Assembly (NCBI RefSeq): GCF_009909145.1
Contig: NZ_JAAAPJ010000004.1
Span: 1-55,506, forward strand
Source of the DNA: Corallococcus silvisoli
GTDB lineage: Bacteria > Myxococcota > Myxococcia > Myxococcales > Myxococcaceae
Direction of reading: 5' to 3'
Length of the DNA stretch: 55,506 nucleotides
The notes beneath the pieces were generated by a model, which saw only the letters and a program-made list of their open reading frames with translations, was not told the DNA's origin and ran no database searches. Position numbers and translations under genes: made by a program. Positions 32,800 through 41,269 of the stretch are shown here, one piece after another; positions within the stretch are counted from its first letter, which is position 1, and each line of letters begins with the position of its first letter.

Positions 32800-33339
32800 A
32801 TGGTGTCCGTGAAACAGCTCCGCCCCTTCGCGGGCGCTTCGCTGGAAGCCTTCCGGGCCGCGTCCGGCTCCGTGGCCCTCATCCAGCAGCCCGTGGAGGC
32901 CGTCTTCCGCGACGTGGCCCCCGCCATGATTGGCGCGCGCACGGTGGGCATGGCGCACCGCTCGCGCATGGGCGAGCGCCTGCTCGCGATGCTGCGCGAC
33001 TTCGACAACCTGGAGGTGCACTTCCTCCAGCCGAACCAGGACGGCGAGGAGTTCACCGTGGGCCGCACCGACGCGTGCGACCTCATGGTGCCGGAGCCGT
33101 CCGTGTCCCAGCACCACGCCACCCTGCGCTGGAACGCGGCCTCCGGGGACTTCTCCGTGCGCGACGCCCAGTCCATGAACGGCACGTTCATCAACGGCGC
33201 CCCCCTGGCCTTCAAGGCCCAGGTGATGCTCCACGACGGCGCCACGCTGGCCTTCGGCGACGTGCAGTTCCTCTACCTGCGCGCGGAGACGCTGCACGAA
33301 CACCTGCGGCTCGCCGTGCCGGGCACGCCAGCCCCCTGA
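32800..33339 (+). CDS. FHA-domain protein
   Basis: A 179-residue protein. The C-terminal 100 residues are a forkhead-associated domain that binds phosphothreonine: EFTVGRTDACDLMVPEPSVSQHHATLRW (the GR-x-S/T-H signature as VGRT...SQHH) and NGTFINGAPL with DGATLAFGDVQFLYL. The N-terminal 75 residues are helical and unassigned. No membrane segment. It starts 60 bp after the peptidase stop on the same strand. It is a probable reader of Ser/Thr kinase signalling, but no kinase is encoded nearby. Confidence 0.85.
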   Translation: MVSVKQLRPFAGASLEAFRAASGSVALIQQPVEAVFRDVAPAMIGARTVGMAHRSRMGERLLAMLRDFDNLEVHFLQPNQDGEEFTVGRTDACDLMVPEPSVSQHHATLRWNAASGDFSVRDAQSMNGTFINGAPLAFKAQVMLHDGATLAFGDVQFLYLRAETLHEHLRLAVPGTPAP

Positions 33340-33346
33340 AGCACGA

Positions 33347-33378
33347 AGGCCCCGCCTCCCACCGGGGAGACAGGGCCT
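33347..33378. terminator. hairpin between FHA gene and convergent SPFH gene
   Basis: AGGCCC (33347-33352) pairs with GGGCCT (33373-33378), with an inner CTCCC/GGGGAG stem (33356-33360 with 33364-33369). It lies in the 65-bp convergent gap and has no T-run. Confidence 0.4.
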
Positions 33379-33404
33379 CGCGGCTCATCGCGGCAGCGGC
33401 GGGA

Positions 33405-34448
33405 CTACAGCAGCTTCATCAGCTCCGCGCGCTTGGCGTTGTACTCCTCGTCGGAGAGCACGCCCGCGTCCTTCAGCTCCTTGATCTCCTTGAGCCGCTG
33501 CGCCGGGCTGCGCGTGTCCGCCGGGGGCGCCGCCTGGGCGGGCTCCGCGGGACGCTGCTGCGCGTGGCCCTGCTGGTTGGCGAACATCTGCGCCATGCCG
33601 AACCCCATGCCCATGCCCATGCCCTGCATGGCGCCGTCGGAGCCGCCACCGCCCTTGGCCATGCCCTCGGAGGCGCCGAGCATCGCCTGGCCCTGGGCGT
33701 ACTGCTGGAAGCCGCCGGCCAGCCGCGAGTACGCGACGTCCTTGGACAGCTTCTTCAGCGTGACCTCGTCCTCCGGCTTGATGCTGACGACGAAGTTGCC
33801 CATGCGGACGATGGTGAGGCCGTAGCCGTCCACGTGCGGCTTGAGGCCGGCGAGGATCTCCTGCTCCATCTCCTCCACGTAGGCGCCGCTCGTCACGTCC
33901 AGCAGCGGCCACTTCTTCTTCACCAGCAGCTCGGCGGTGCGGTCGCGCGTCACCTTGAGCACCTGGCCCTTGAACCAGCCCAGGAACTCCTCGTTGGAGG
34001 CGCGGCCCATGCCCACCAGGCCGACCACCAGCTTCTCCGGCTCCGTCACGCGGATGGAGAAGTCGCCGTACACCATGGTGCCGATGCCCAGGCCCGTCTC
34101 CGGGTCGCGCACGTCGCCAATGGGGCCGCCGAACTTCACGCCCGTGTGCTCGCGGTTGGAGACGAAGAAGATCTCCGCCATGAACATGTTGCCGCCGGTG
34201 AAGCCCTCCAGGAGCCGCGACAGGAACGGGATGTTGTTCGTGTCCAGCGTGTGGCGACCGGGGCCCAGCTTCCCCTCCACCTTGCCGTCCTTGACGAACA
34301 GCGCCACCTCATCCGCGTCCACGGTGAGCTGCGTCTTCATCCGGACGTTCTTCTCCGGATACTTGTAGACGATTTCACCCTTCGCGCTGTCCGCGCGGGC
34401 GATGAAGTTCCGCTGCGCCTCGCCCTTGATGCTGTCGAAGATCCCCAT
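33405..34448 (-). CDS. SPFH-domain protein with C-terminal SHOCT
   Basis: A 347-residue protein of the YdjI-like SPFH (band-7-related) family. Core signatures are IARADSAKGEIVYKYPEKNVRMKTQLTVDADEVALFVKDGKVEGKLGPGRHTLDTNNIPFL and VYGDFSIRVTEPEKLV. A Gly/Met-rich flexible tract (GGGGSDGAMQGMGMGMGFG) leads to a SHOCT motif (RLKEIKELKDAGVLSDEEYNAKRAELMKLL), which helps oligomerisation in other proteins. It lacks the N-terminal membrane hairpin of classical flotillins, so how it meets membranes is open. GGAGG lies about 12 nt before the ATG. Encoded separately from the ABC operon, 197 bp upstream of which I see nothing firm. Confidence 0.83.
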   Translation of the reverse strand: MGIFDSIKGEAQRNFIARADSAKGEIVYKYPEKNVRMKTQLTVDADEVALFVKDGKVEGKLGPGRHTLDTNNIPFLSRLLEGFTGGNMFMAEIFFVSNREHTGVKFGGPIGDVRDPETGLGIGTMVYGDFSIRVTEPEKLVVGLVGMGRASNEEFLGWFKGQVLKVTRDRTAELLVKKKWPLLDVTSGAYVEEMEQEILAGLKPHVDGYGLTIVRMGNFVVSIKPEDEVTLKKLSKDVAYSRLAGGFQQYAQGQAMLGASEGMAKGGGGSDGAMQGMGMGMGFGMAQMFANQQGHAQQRPAEPAQAAPPADTRSPAQRLKEIKELKDAGVLSDEEYNAKRAELMKLL

Positions 34449-34645
34449 GTCTGTTTCAGCGCCTCCGTGGCCGCCTGGGCGGCAGGTCTTCAAAGCTTCC
34501 GTAACCCCAGCCCTTAAATGCAGGGTCTCCGGCGCGAAAGCGCGACCGCTTCCGCCCCGGCGTCCTTCCCGGAACATAACAGCTTCACGGGCCCCTGCCC
34601 GCCCGCCCGGCCCCCTGGCGGCCCCGTCTCCCACCCGCCAGTGAC

Positions 34646-35446
34646 TCAACCCCAGCGGCTGACCAGACGTTCCCGGTCGAGGAGGCGAATGCTGGCCCAC
34701 AAGAGGACGAAGTCCAGCACCAGCACCACCGCGCCCTGGATGGCGTAGTACCCCAGGCCGGCCTTGAGCACGCCCGCGACCTGGCCGCCCACCAGCCCCA
34801 CCAGCGGCAGCACCACCAGTGCGGACAGCTGCTGCGCCATGCGCGCCTCGCTCACGCGGGCGGAGATGAGCACCGCGACGCCGTTGCCGAAGAAGGCGAA
34901 CAGCGGCGCCAGCACGAACACGCCAAAGCCCCACAGCGCGTTGGGCATCAGCGGCGCCCCCACCAGCGGCCACGCCACCCAGTCCACGCCCACGCAGAAC
35001 AAGGCGAACGCGATCCAGGTCATCACCACCGCGGGCACCAGCGCCGCCAGGCTCTTGCCCGCCACCAGCTCCGACGCGGACACCGGCGACGAGAGCAGCG
35101 GCTCCAGCGTGCGGCGCTCCTTCTCCCCCGCCACGCTCTGGGACGCGATGAGGATGGGGATGAAGACGGGCATCACCAGGAACATGCCGAACCAGTCGGT
35201 GAGCGACTTGTCGATGAGGAAGCGCGCCGCGCTCGCGCCCAGGGGCAGCGTGGGGTCGTAGAAGAGCGCCACCGTGCGCAGGTCGGAGTGGTCCGGCTGC
35301 CGCACGTACGACCACACCACGCCAATGGGCACCGTCACCATCACCAGCGGCAGCACCGCCATGGACAGCAGCAGGCCCACGTTCTTGCGCAGGTCCAGCG
35401 AGTCCTTCCAGAACACCGCCAGCGCCCGTCGCGGCCGGAAGGCCAT
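34646..35446 (-). CDS. ABC-2 type transporter permease
   Basis: A 266-residue integral membrane protein with about six membrane segments. The ABC-2/NatB-type signature VAGEKERRTLEPLLSSPVSASELVAGKSLAALVPA is present, typical of drug, sodium or lipid exporters. GGGGAGG at 7 nt before the ATG at 35446 fixes the start; a GTG 6 bp upstream would be too close to the Shine-Dalgarno. Only 2 bp separate it from the stop of the ATPase gene, so the transporter is made as a unit. The substrate is unknown; the glycosyltransferase encoded first in the operon suggests a lipid or glycan link. Confidence 0.85.
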   Translation of the reverse strand: MAFRPRRALAVFWKDSLDLRKNVGLLLSMAVLPLVMVTVPIGVVWSYVRQPDHSDLRTVALFYDPTLPLGASAARFLIDKSLTDWFGMFLVMPVFIPILIASQSVAGEKERRTLEPLLSSPVSASELVAGKSLAALVPAVVMTWIAFALFCVGVDWVAWPLVGAPLMPNALWGFGVFVLAPLFAFFGNGVAVLISARVSEARMAQQLSALVVLPLVGLVGGQVAGVLKAGLGYYAIQGAVVLVLDFVLLWASIRLLDRERLVSRWG

Positions 35447-35448
35447 GG

Positions 35449-36408
35449 TCACCCCTCCCCTGCGCGCAGCAGGTCCAGGTACACCTCTTCCAGCGGCCGC
35501 TGCGCGGGCACCACGCTGTGCACGCGCGCGCCCGCCGCCACCAGGCACGCCACCACGTCCGGCGCATGCGCTTCATCCGCCAGCATCACCCGCAGGCGCC
35601 CGCCCTCCAGCAGCACGTTGGGCGCGAAGGGCAGCCTCGCCAGCGCGGGCCGGAACGACTCCGCGTCCCCCTCCACGCGCACGTCCAGCGCCTGTCCCGA
35701 GCGGCGCAGCTCGCGCACCGGCCCCAGCGCGAGCAGCCGGCGGCGCACCACGGCCACGCGCTCGCACAGCCGCTCCACCTCCGCCAGGTTGTGCGAGCAC
35801 AGGACGATGGTGCGCCCCTCGGAGGCCAGCTCCGCCACCGCGTCGCGCACGGTGCGCGCGGACTCCGGATCCAGGCCGCTCGTGGGCTCGTCCAGGAAGA
35901 TGACGCGCGGGTCGTGCACCAGCGTGCGCACGATGGCCAGCTTCTGGCGCATGCCCTTGCTGAAGCCCCCGCACGGGTCGTCCTCGCGGCCCCCCAGCCC
36001 GAACCGCTCCAGGTAGTGCTGCGCCCGGGGCCACGCGGTGGCGTCGTCCAGCTCGTGCAGCTTGATGAAGAAGCGCAGGTTCTCCCGGGCGGTGAGGCGG
36101 TCGTAGAGCCCGGGCTGTTCGGTCAGCAGGCCCACCACCTTGCGCAGGGCTTCACCGTCGTACGTGACGGAGTGGCCCCACACCTCCGCGTCGCCGCTGG
36201 AGGGCTTGAGCAGCCCCGTCAGCATGCGCACCGTCGTCGTCTTGCCCGCGCCGTTGGGGCCCAGGAGGCCGAACACCTCCCCGGGCCGCACGTCGAAGGT
36301 GAGGTCCTCCACGGCGGTGCGCTCGCCGAAGCGCTTCGCCAGTCCGCGCACGCGCAGGCCCCCCTCCACGGGGGCGTCCACGCGCGGCATCGGGATGACG
36401 ATGCTCAC
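35449..36408 (-). CDS. ABC transporter ATP-binding protein
   Basis: A 319-residue ABC ATPase partner of the downstream permease. Walker A is GLLGPNGAGKTTT, the signature is GGFSKGMRQKLAI, Walker B is VIFLDEPTSGLD and the H-loop is LCSHNLAEVERL. A C-terminal domain of about 90 residues, rich in Arg and Val, is typical for ABC-2 exporter ATPases. The GTG start at 36408 overlaps the stop of the glycosyltransferase gene (GTGA); an ATG six codons in (36390) is the alternative, with no Shine-Dalgarno for either. Confidence 0.87.
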   Translation of the reverse strand: MSIVIPMPRVDAPVEGGLRVRGLAKRFGERTAVEDLTFDVRPGEVFGLLGPNGAGKTTTVRMLTGLLKPSSGDAEVWGHSVTYDGEALRKVVGLLTEQPGLYDRLTARENLRFFIKLHELDDATAWPRAQHYLERFGLGGREDDPCGGFSKGMRQKLAIVRTLVHDPRVIFLDEPTSGLDPESARTVRDAVAELASEGRTIVLCSHNLAEVERLCERVAVVRRRLLALGPVRELRRSGQALDVRVEGDAESFRPALARLPFAPNVLLEGGRLRVMLADEAHAPDVVACLVAAGARVHSVVPAQRPLEEVYLDLLRAGEG

Positions 36409-38717
36409 TCGATGGTCACCAGGACGAACTTGTTGTTGATGTCCCGGTCGATGAGGGTGACGGTCTTGTCGGAGCCCACCGCGTTGCGCAGCAGCGACAA
36501 ACGGTTGTGCTCCACCAGCGCCCACTCACGGCCGGGCCGCGACGCGAACTGGCGCATGCGCGTGTTGGCGTCACCCGCGCGGAACTGCTCCACCGTGTTG
36601 CGCGAGTAGAACGTCTCTCCGCGCCAGTTCATCATGTACGCGGCGATGGGCTCCCCCGGCTGCCGCTGGGCGTAGTAGCGCCAGAACAGGTCGCGCTGCG
36701 TCCAGTGGTGGGACAGGTCCACCCAGTGGCCCCAGTTGAACCAGAGCGCCAGGCCCGCGGCCAGCCCCCAGAACGTGCTGAACAGCAGCACGCGCGAGCG
36801 CTGCAGCGCGGCCACCACCGCCAGCATGCCGGCCACGCCGAACGCGAAGCCCAGGCCCACCTTCACGTTGACGGTGCCGGAGAAGGCCTTGAAGAGCGCG
36901 TCCGACGCGGGCGGGCCCTTGAAGCCGCGCACCGCCAGCATCACGCCCACGAGCGCGAGGCCGAAGCCCACCGTCTGGAGCACCGTGCGCCCCGGCGCCT
37001 CCTCCGGCCGCGACGCCTGCCAGAAGAGGAAGCCCGCGAGCAGCGCCAGCGCCACGCCCCACAGCCCCATCGCGGACACCTGCCCCTGCGTGGCCACCGC
37101 GACCAGCGAGGCCACGCCGGTGAGCAGCAGCCCCAGCGCCACCGCGCGCGCGGCGGCCGGGCGCTCCGCCTTGCTCTTGGAGGAGAAGGCCTCGAAGGCC
37201 AGGTACACGCCGAACGCCAGCAGCACCAGCGTCACCAGGTCGCCCATCCACAGGGCGCGCGAGGAGAAGAACGCGATGGGCTTGGTGACCAGGTCCTGCG
37301 GATAGGGCCGGTCGTAGTTGAAGACGAACAGGTCGGTGAAGTCCTTGGGGTTCTCCGCCAGGTCCTTGCCCACCAGGATGAACAGCACCAGCCCGAAGAT
37401 GAGGCTCACCGAGTGCTCGGCGACGCCGTCCTTCCACAGCCGGTCCACGAACAGCGCGATGAGGATGGCCAGCCCCGGCAGCACCGGGAACACGTAGTGG
37501 TGGAACTTCGTCGCGCTGGAGGCCAGCAGGTAGAACGCGAACGCCACCCACAGGACGGCGATGAGCGCCAGGTGGTCCGCCTTGTCCCGGGACCGCAGCT
37601 TGAGGCGCGACACGACCGCGAACGCGCCGGGCACCAGCGCCACCCACGGGAAGATGGCGAAGCCGCCCTGCTCGATGAAGTAGGTGAACGACCCGCCCGG
37701 CGTGGTGGTGTACACGCCCGCGGTGAGGCGGTTCAGGTGGTCGTGGATGAAGAAGCGGTACCAGAACAGCTTGCCCTCGTCGTCCACGCCGTTGAAGAGG
37801 CACAGCGTCAGGTACCAGGGCACCGCCACGGCCGCGAAGGTGAGGATGCCCGTGCCCAGCTTCATCCGGTACATCTGCGCCCACAGCACCGGCATCGCCC
37901 GGGTGCCCGCGCGCACCTGGGCGCGGGCCTCCCCGCTGAAGAGCCAGCTCAGGTGCGCCTCCAGGCTCTCGCGGGTCCACGGGATGACGGCGGCGACCGC
38001 GTACAGCACCAGGATGACCGCCGGCAGCCCCACGCCCAGCAGGCCCTTGGCCAGCGTGGCCAGCCCCGCGAACACGTAGAAGGCGTACCACCAGCCGGCG
38101 CGGTGCTTCGTCGTGTCATCCAACTGGGCGATGAGCGCGCACGCCATGGCGCACACGAAGGTGGTGACGAACGGCGTGTCGGTGACGGTCTGCCGCGTGA
38201 GCAGGAAGTACAGCGGCATGGTGGACAGCACGAAGCCCGTGGCCAACCCCGCCCGCGCGCTCACCACCCGCGCCACCGCCAGGGACAGCAGCGCCACGGC
38301 GGTGATGCTGAGGATGGCGAAGGGCATGCGCATGCCCCACTCCGTGTAGAGGCCCATGGCGCCGTCGCTCTTCAGCGCGCCGACGATGTTCATCCCCAGG
38401 GCCTGCAGCCACATGGTGAGGGGCGGCTTGGAGAAGAACCACGCGTTCTCCCAGAAGGGATAGACGTAGTCGCCGCGCTGGATCATCTCCCGGCCCACTT
38501 CGCCGTAGTGCGTCTCCCAGGGGTCCCACAGGCCGACCGCGCCCAGGTAGGGCACGAAGAGCAGCGCCGCGAAGCCCGCGGTCGCCAGGACCATGCGAGC
38601 GCTGAAGGGCAGGGCCTGCCACCGCTTCGCCCATGCCGTCGTCAGGGTTTCCTCGCCCAGGATGGCCTGGGTGAAGGTGGATTCCCCCTGCGAAACCTTT
38701 TCGCCGTCGCTTGCCAC
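36405..38717 (-). CDS. GT39-family (ArnT/PMT-like) glycosyltransferase
   Basis: A 770-residue polytopic membrane protein. The first periplasmic loop carries DPWETHYGEVGREM, with the Asp and Glu that bind metal and lipid-linked donor in PMT/ArnT enzymes, and YPFWENAWFFSKPPLTMWLQALG follows. About a dozen membrane segments and a C-terminal soluble part. It probably transfers a sugar from a polyprenyl-phosphate donor to lipid A, a protein or a glycan. The start is a GTG preceded by AAGGAG at 8 nt; the ATG at 38759 is less likely. It is first in a coupled operon with an ABC-2 exporter, its stop overlapping the ATPase start. Confidence 0.85.
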   Translation of the reverse strand: MASDGEKVSQGESTFTQAILGEETLTTAWAKRWQALPFSARMVLATAGFAALLFVPYLGAVGLWDPWETHYGEVGREMIQRGDYVYPFWENAWFFSKPPLTMWLQALGMNIVGALKSDGAMGLYTEWGMRMPFAILSITAVALLSLAVARVVSARAGLATGFVLSTMPLYFLLTRQTVTDTPFVTTFVCAMACALIAQLDDTTKHRAGWWYAFYVFAGLATLAKGLLGVGLPAVILVLYAVAAVIPWTRESLEAHLSWLFSGEARAQVRAGTRAMPVLWAQMYRMKLGTGILTFAAVAVPWYLTLCLFNGVDDEGKLFWYRFFIHDHLNRLTAGVYTTTPGGSFTYFIEQGGFAIFPWVALVPGAFAVVSRLKLRSRDKADHLALIAVLWVAFAFYLLASSATKFHHYVFPVLPGLAILIALFVDRLWKDGVAEHSVSLIFGLVLFILVGKDLAENPKDFTDLFVFNYDRPYPQDLVTKPIAFFSSRALWMGDLVTLVLLAFGVYLAFEAFSSKSKAERPAAARAVALGLLLTGVASLVAVATQGQVSAMGLWGVALALLAGFLFWQASRPEEAPGRTVLQTVGFGLALVGVMLAVRGFKGPPASDALFKAFSGTVNVKVGLGFAFGVAGMLAVVAALQRSRVLLFSTFWGLAAGLALWFNWGHWVDLSHHWTQRDLFWRYYAQRQPGEPIAAYMMNWRGETFYSRNTVEQFRAGDANTRMRQFASRPGREWALVEHNRLSLLRNAVGSDKTVTLIDRDINNKFVLVTIE

Positions 38718-38776
38718 GCGCGCGTGCTCCTTCGTCGTCCGGGACGGGCCCGCGCACACCGCACGGGGCCGGGGCG

Positions 38777-38805
38777 CTTATATCCCCCCCACCCCCGCCG
38801 GTCGA
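38777..38805 (-). promoter_or_regulatory. candidate promoter of the GT39/ABC operon
   Basis: On the minus strand TCGACC (38805-38800) and TATAAG (38782-38777) are spaced by 17 bp. The predicted leader is about 50 nt and ends in the AAGGAG ribosome site of the GTG start at 38717. Confidence 0.5.
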
Positions 38806-38850
38806 CCGGAGCGGACACGGGGTGCGTCGTTCTCGCGCCAACGCGCGGTC

Positions 38851-38891
38851 CCGTGCACAGGCGCTGTGCAGGCGCCTGCACAGTCGCACGG
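38851..38891. promoter_or_regulatory. large palindrome (probable operator) upstream of GT39 operon
   Basis: CTGTGCAGGCGCCTGCACAG (38864-38883) is a perfect 20-bp dyad. An outer arm pair CCGTGC (38851-38856) and GCACGG (38886-38891) extends it to 41 bp, and GTGCACAGGCG just inside the left arm repeats the half-site. A second small dyad, CCCTT-GT-AAGGG, sits at 38931-38942. Both lie between the divergent GT39 promoter and the gene starting at 39005. Confidence 0.55.
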
Positions 38892-39004
38892 GCAAGTCCG
38901 CGGAAGCCCGTCCAGCCGCCAGGGGCACGACCCTTGTAAGGGCCCCTCCCCCAAAGCCCGCCCGCATGGCCGGAACACGGGGGGCCGCTCATCAAGGAGC
39001 AGTG

Positions 39005-40351
39005 ATGCTGGTTTCAGCGGTGACCCTGGGGTGTGCCCTCCTGCTCGGGCAGGCGGAGACGCCGGACGTGGCGGGACGAGATGCTCCGCGAGATGCTCCC
39101 GTGGTGGGCCGGGACGCTCCGGTGCTGGGCCGGGATGCTCCCGTGGTGGGCCGGGACGCTCCGGTGGAAGTGGGGGTGACCGTGGCGCCCGAACCCTGGA
39201 ACTTCCAGATGGCCATCCCGGACGCGACCTCTCCCCGGCAGCCCGACGAGGGAGAAGCCTTGTGCCTGCAACTGCCGCCGACCCCCGCCGTCCCGTCGGG
39301 GGTGTGGCGCGCCCGCTGTGACGAGGCGGAGCGGGAGTGCCTCGTCTCTCCCGCGATGGTGCTGGACTCCGAGGGGCACGAGGGAGACCAACCGCTGCAG
39401 AGGGTGTCCCGTTGCCTCCAACTCCCGCTGCCCGCCGAGAAGCTGCGCGAGTACCACCTGGTGCCGGCCATCGCGGAGGCGCCGCCGGGATGGTTCCGCG
39501 ACGAGCGCGGCCGCGTGTTGCAGTACAACTTCGACCTGCACCGGCGGATCCGCGTGGGTGGGGCCTGGGCGCCGCGGTGGGTGCGCGCGACGGAGGGCGT
39601 CGACGAGCGCGCCCGGGTGGACTTCGGCGTGGACCTGGAATGGCCGGGAGAAACCGGCCGGCTGCACCGGATGACGATCCTGGACACGGAGCTGTACCTG
39701 GGGGACGCGGCCTCGTACGAGGCCACGCTCCTGCGCTACGACTTCCGCAGCGAGCACGACGCGCCGCTCTTCCGGGTGACGACCTTCTACGGCCAACCCC
39801 GGCGCTTCGACGTCTACGCCAACATGGGCTTCTGGATGGAGGTGCTCCACGCGGAGCAGGTCCGTCGCGAGGACGTGAAGGCGGACTTCCTCTCCCTGGT
39901 CGCGACGCACGTGACGCTGGACCTGTGGCACTCGCGGGACCTCGCGTCGTACGTGCGCGTGAGGACGGGGCCCTCGGTGGAGCGCGACCTGACGAACGCC
40001 TTCTACACGCTCGTGCCCGGCGCGGCGCTGGAGGGGGACTTCACGCTGGACCCGAACGGCTTCCACCACGTGCTCTTCGGCGTGGAGGCCCAGAAGGTCG
40101 TGCTCGCGCAGCGCGTGGAGGGCCGGCCTCCGAGCCCCGAACGACTGCGGCTGCGCGCGGGCTACGAGGTCATCGCCCTGGCCATCAACGACCAGCCCGT
40201 GAGCCTGACGCTGGACGGGCGAGGGACCTGGCGCGACGACCTGGCGAACGCGCCAGCGGGCTGGGAGTGGTCCGCGCAGGCGGGGCTGCGCTTCTCGCTG
40301 TGGGCTCCAGCGCGGCGCTCCGCTCCGACGTCGCATGGCGGGAAGGGCTAG
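39005..40351 (+). CDS. exported protein with RDAPVVG repeats, function unknown
   Basis: A 448-residue protein with a likely signal peptide (MLVSAVTLGCALLLGQA) preceded by AGGAG about 6 nt before the ATG. Directly after it come five RDAP units, mostly spaced as the heptad RDAPVVG or RDAPVLG. The rest is dominated by alternating polar and hydrophobic residues (RVTTFYGQPRRFDVYANMGFWMEV; VVLAQRVEGRPPSPERLRLRAGYEVIALAIN), suggesting a beta-barrel or beta-sandwich domain. I recognise no family. Its last 17 bp overlap the next gene, which encodes a second exported protein with similar texture. Confidence 0.65.
   Translation: MLVSAVTLGCALLLGQAETPDVAGRDAPRDAPVVGRDAPVLGRDAPVVGRDAPVEVGVTVAPEPWNFQMAIPDATSPRQPDEGEALCLQLPPTPAVPSGVWRARCDEAERECLVSPAMVLDSEGHEGDQPLQRVSRCLQLPLPAEKLREYHLVPAIAEAPPGWFRDERGRVLQYNFDLHRRIRVGGAWAPRWVRATEGVDERARVDFGVDLEWPGETGRLHRMTILDTELYLGDAASYEATLLRYDFRSEHDAPLFRVTTFYGQPRRFDVYANMGFWMEVLHAEQVRREDVKADFLSLVATHVTLDLWHSRDLASYVRVRTGPSVERDLTNAFYTLVPGAALEGDFTLDPNGFHHVLFGVEAQKVVLAQRVEGRPPSPERLRLRAGYEVIALAINDQPVSLTLDGRGTWRDDLANAPAGWEWSAQAGLRFSLWAPARRSAPTSHGGKG
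39073..39170 (+). repeat. 21-bp repeats encoding RDAPVVG heptads
   Basis: About four near-identical 21-bp units (such as GTGGTGGGCCGGGACGCTCC) lie head to tail immediately after the signal peptide region. Confidence 0.7.
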
Positions 40352-41222
40352 GCGCGGGATGGTCGCGCTCGCGTTGGCACTGCTCCTGGGGACCCTGCCC
40401 GCCCCCGGCGTGATCTGCGAGGGCAGGACAGCCGGCGGGGAGACGTTCCCCACCTGCTTCGACCCCGGCACGGGCTTCGTGCTGGGCTCCTCGCTGCGCG
40501 TGCAGGACGATGCGGCGGCCCTCGCCCTGCGCACGGGCTTCCTCGTGAGGACGGAGCGCTCGAGCGGCAGCAAGACCGACTCGCTGTGGCTCAACTCACA
40601 CCGCCTGCTCATGACGGAGGCGTGGAGAGGCGCGCGCCCTGGACTGACGTTCACGGGCTATGACGGCCTCCTGCGCAGACACGTGGAGGAAGGCTCGCTC
40701 CTCGTCTCCATCGGGCGGCCACGGCGCATCCCCTTCCCCTTCGACGTGGCGCTGTCCGCGCGCGCGGCCCACCTGGAGCGGCGCGTCTGGGAGGGGCCGG
40801 GCTGGACGCTGGAGACGGGCCGCGTGGGCCTGCTGTTGGATCCACTCCGCACGAACACCCCTTGGGGCTGGCTGGCCGTGGGGCCCTCCGCGAGCCATGC
40901 CCTGAGCCACGACCGCGACGGCACCCGGCATGAGGTGTCGCCCTTCACGTCGCTGCTCCTCGACTCGGGCTGGGAAACCCAGGACGGCCGGTGGGCGCTG
41001 CGCGCGACGGGGCTCGCGGGATGGAGCTTCGACTTCGAGGGTGGGGCTCGTTTCCGAGCGAGGGGGGAGGTCGCGCTGGAGCACGTGGTCCTCGCGGTCA
41101 ACGACGCGCCGGTGTTCCTGAGGCTCACGGCCGCGGGCGTGCGAAGCGATGCGGGGCTGCTCCGACGCGACGAAGCGCTGCTCGGCGTGGGGCTCGCGGT
41201 CCGTCCGTTCGGCGAGCGATGA
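40335..41222 (+). CDS. second exported protein of the pair, function unknown
   Basis: A 295-residue protein with a signal peptide (MAGRARRGMVALALALLLGTLPAPGVICEG). It overlaps the previous gene by 17 bp. The sequence is full of short beta-strand-like stretches with Trp and Arg (GWLAVGPSASHALSHDRDG; RWALRATGLAGWSFDFEGGARFRARGEVALEHVVLAVNDAPVFLRLTAAGV), consistent with an outer-membrane barrel or lipocalin-like fold. The ending VGLAVRPFGER lacks the terminal Phe typical of many barrels. An internal ATG at 40359 with a GGGAAGGG tract upstream could be the true start. I recognise no family. Confidence 0.65.
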   Translation: MAGRARRGMVALALALLLGTLPAPGVICEGRTAGGETFPTCFDPGTGFVLGSSLRVQDDAAALALRTGFLVRTERSSGSKTDSLWLNSHRLLMTEAWRGARPGLTFTGYDGLLRRHVEEGSLLVSIGRPRRIPFPFDVALSARAAHLERRVWEGPGWTLETGRVGLLLDPLRTNTPWGWLAVGPSASHALSHDRDGTRHEVSPFTSLLLDSGWETQDGRWALRATGLAGWSFDFEGGARFRARGEVALEHVVLAVNDAPVFLRLTAAGVRSDAGLLRRDEALLGVGLAVRPFGER

Positions 41223-41269
41223 AGCAGCCATCGCCCGCCAGGGGCTCTCCGCCATGCGGCACGCTCTGT

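Noticed and set aside
30970..33303. A 5' extension of the EpmA frame by 2.3 kb
   Set aside because: It is antisense to the M3 peptidase and FHA genes; EpmA homology begins at the ATG at 30969.
34449..35576. A 5' extension of the SPFH protein frame across the ABC permease gene
   Set aside because: The SPFH core starts at MGIFDSIKGEAQ, and the extension runs in another frame of the permease gene on the same strand.
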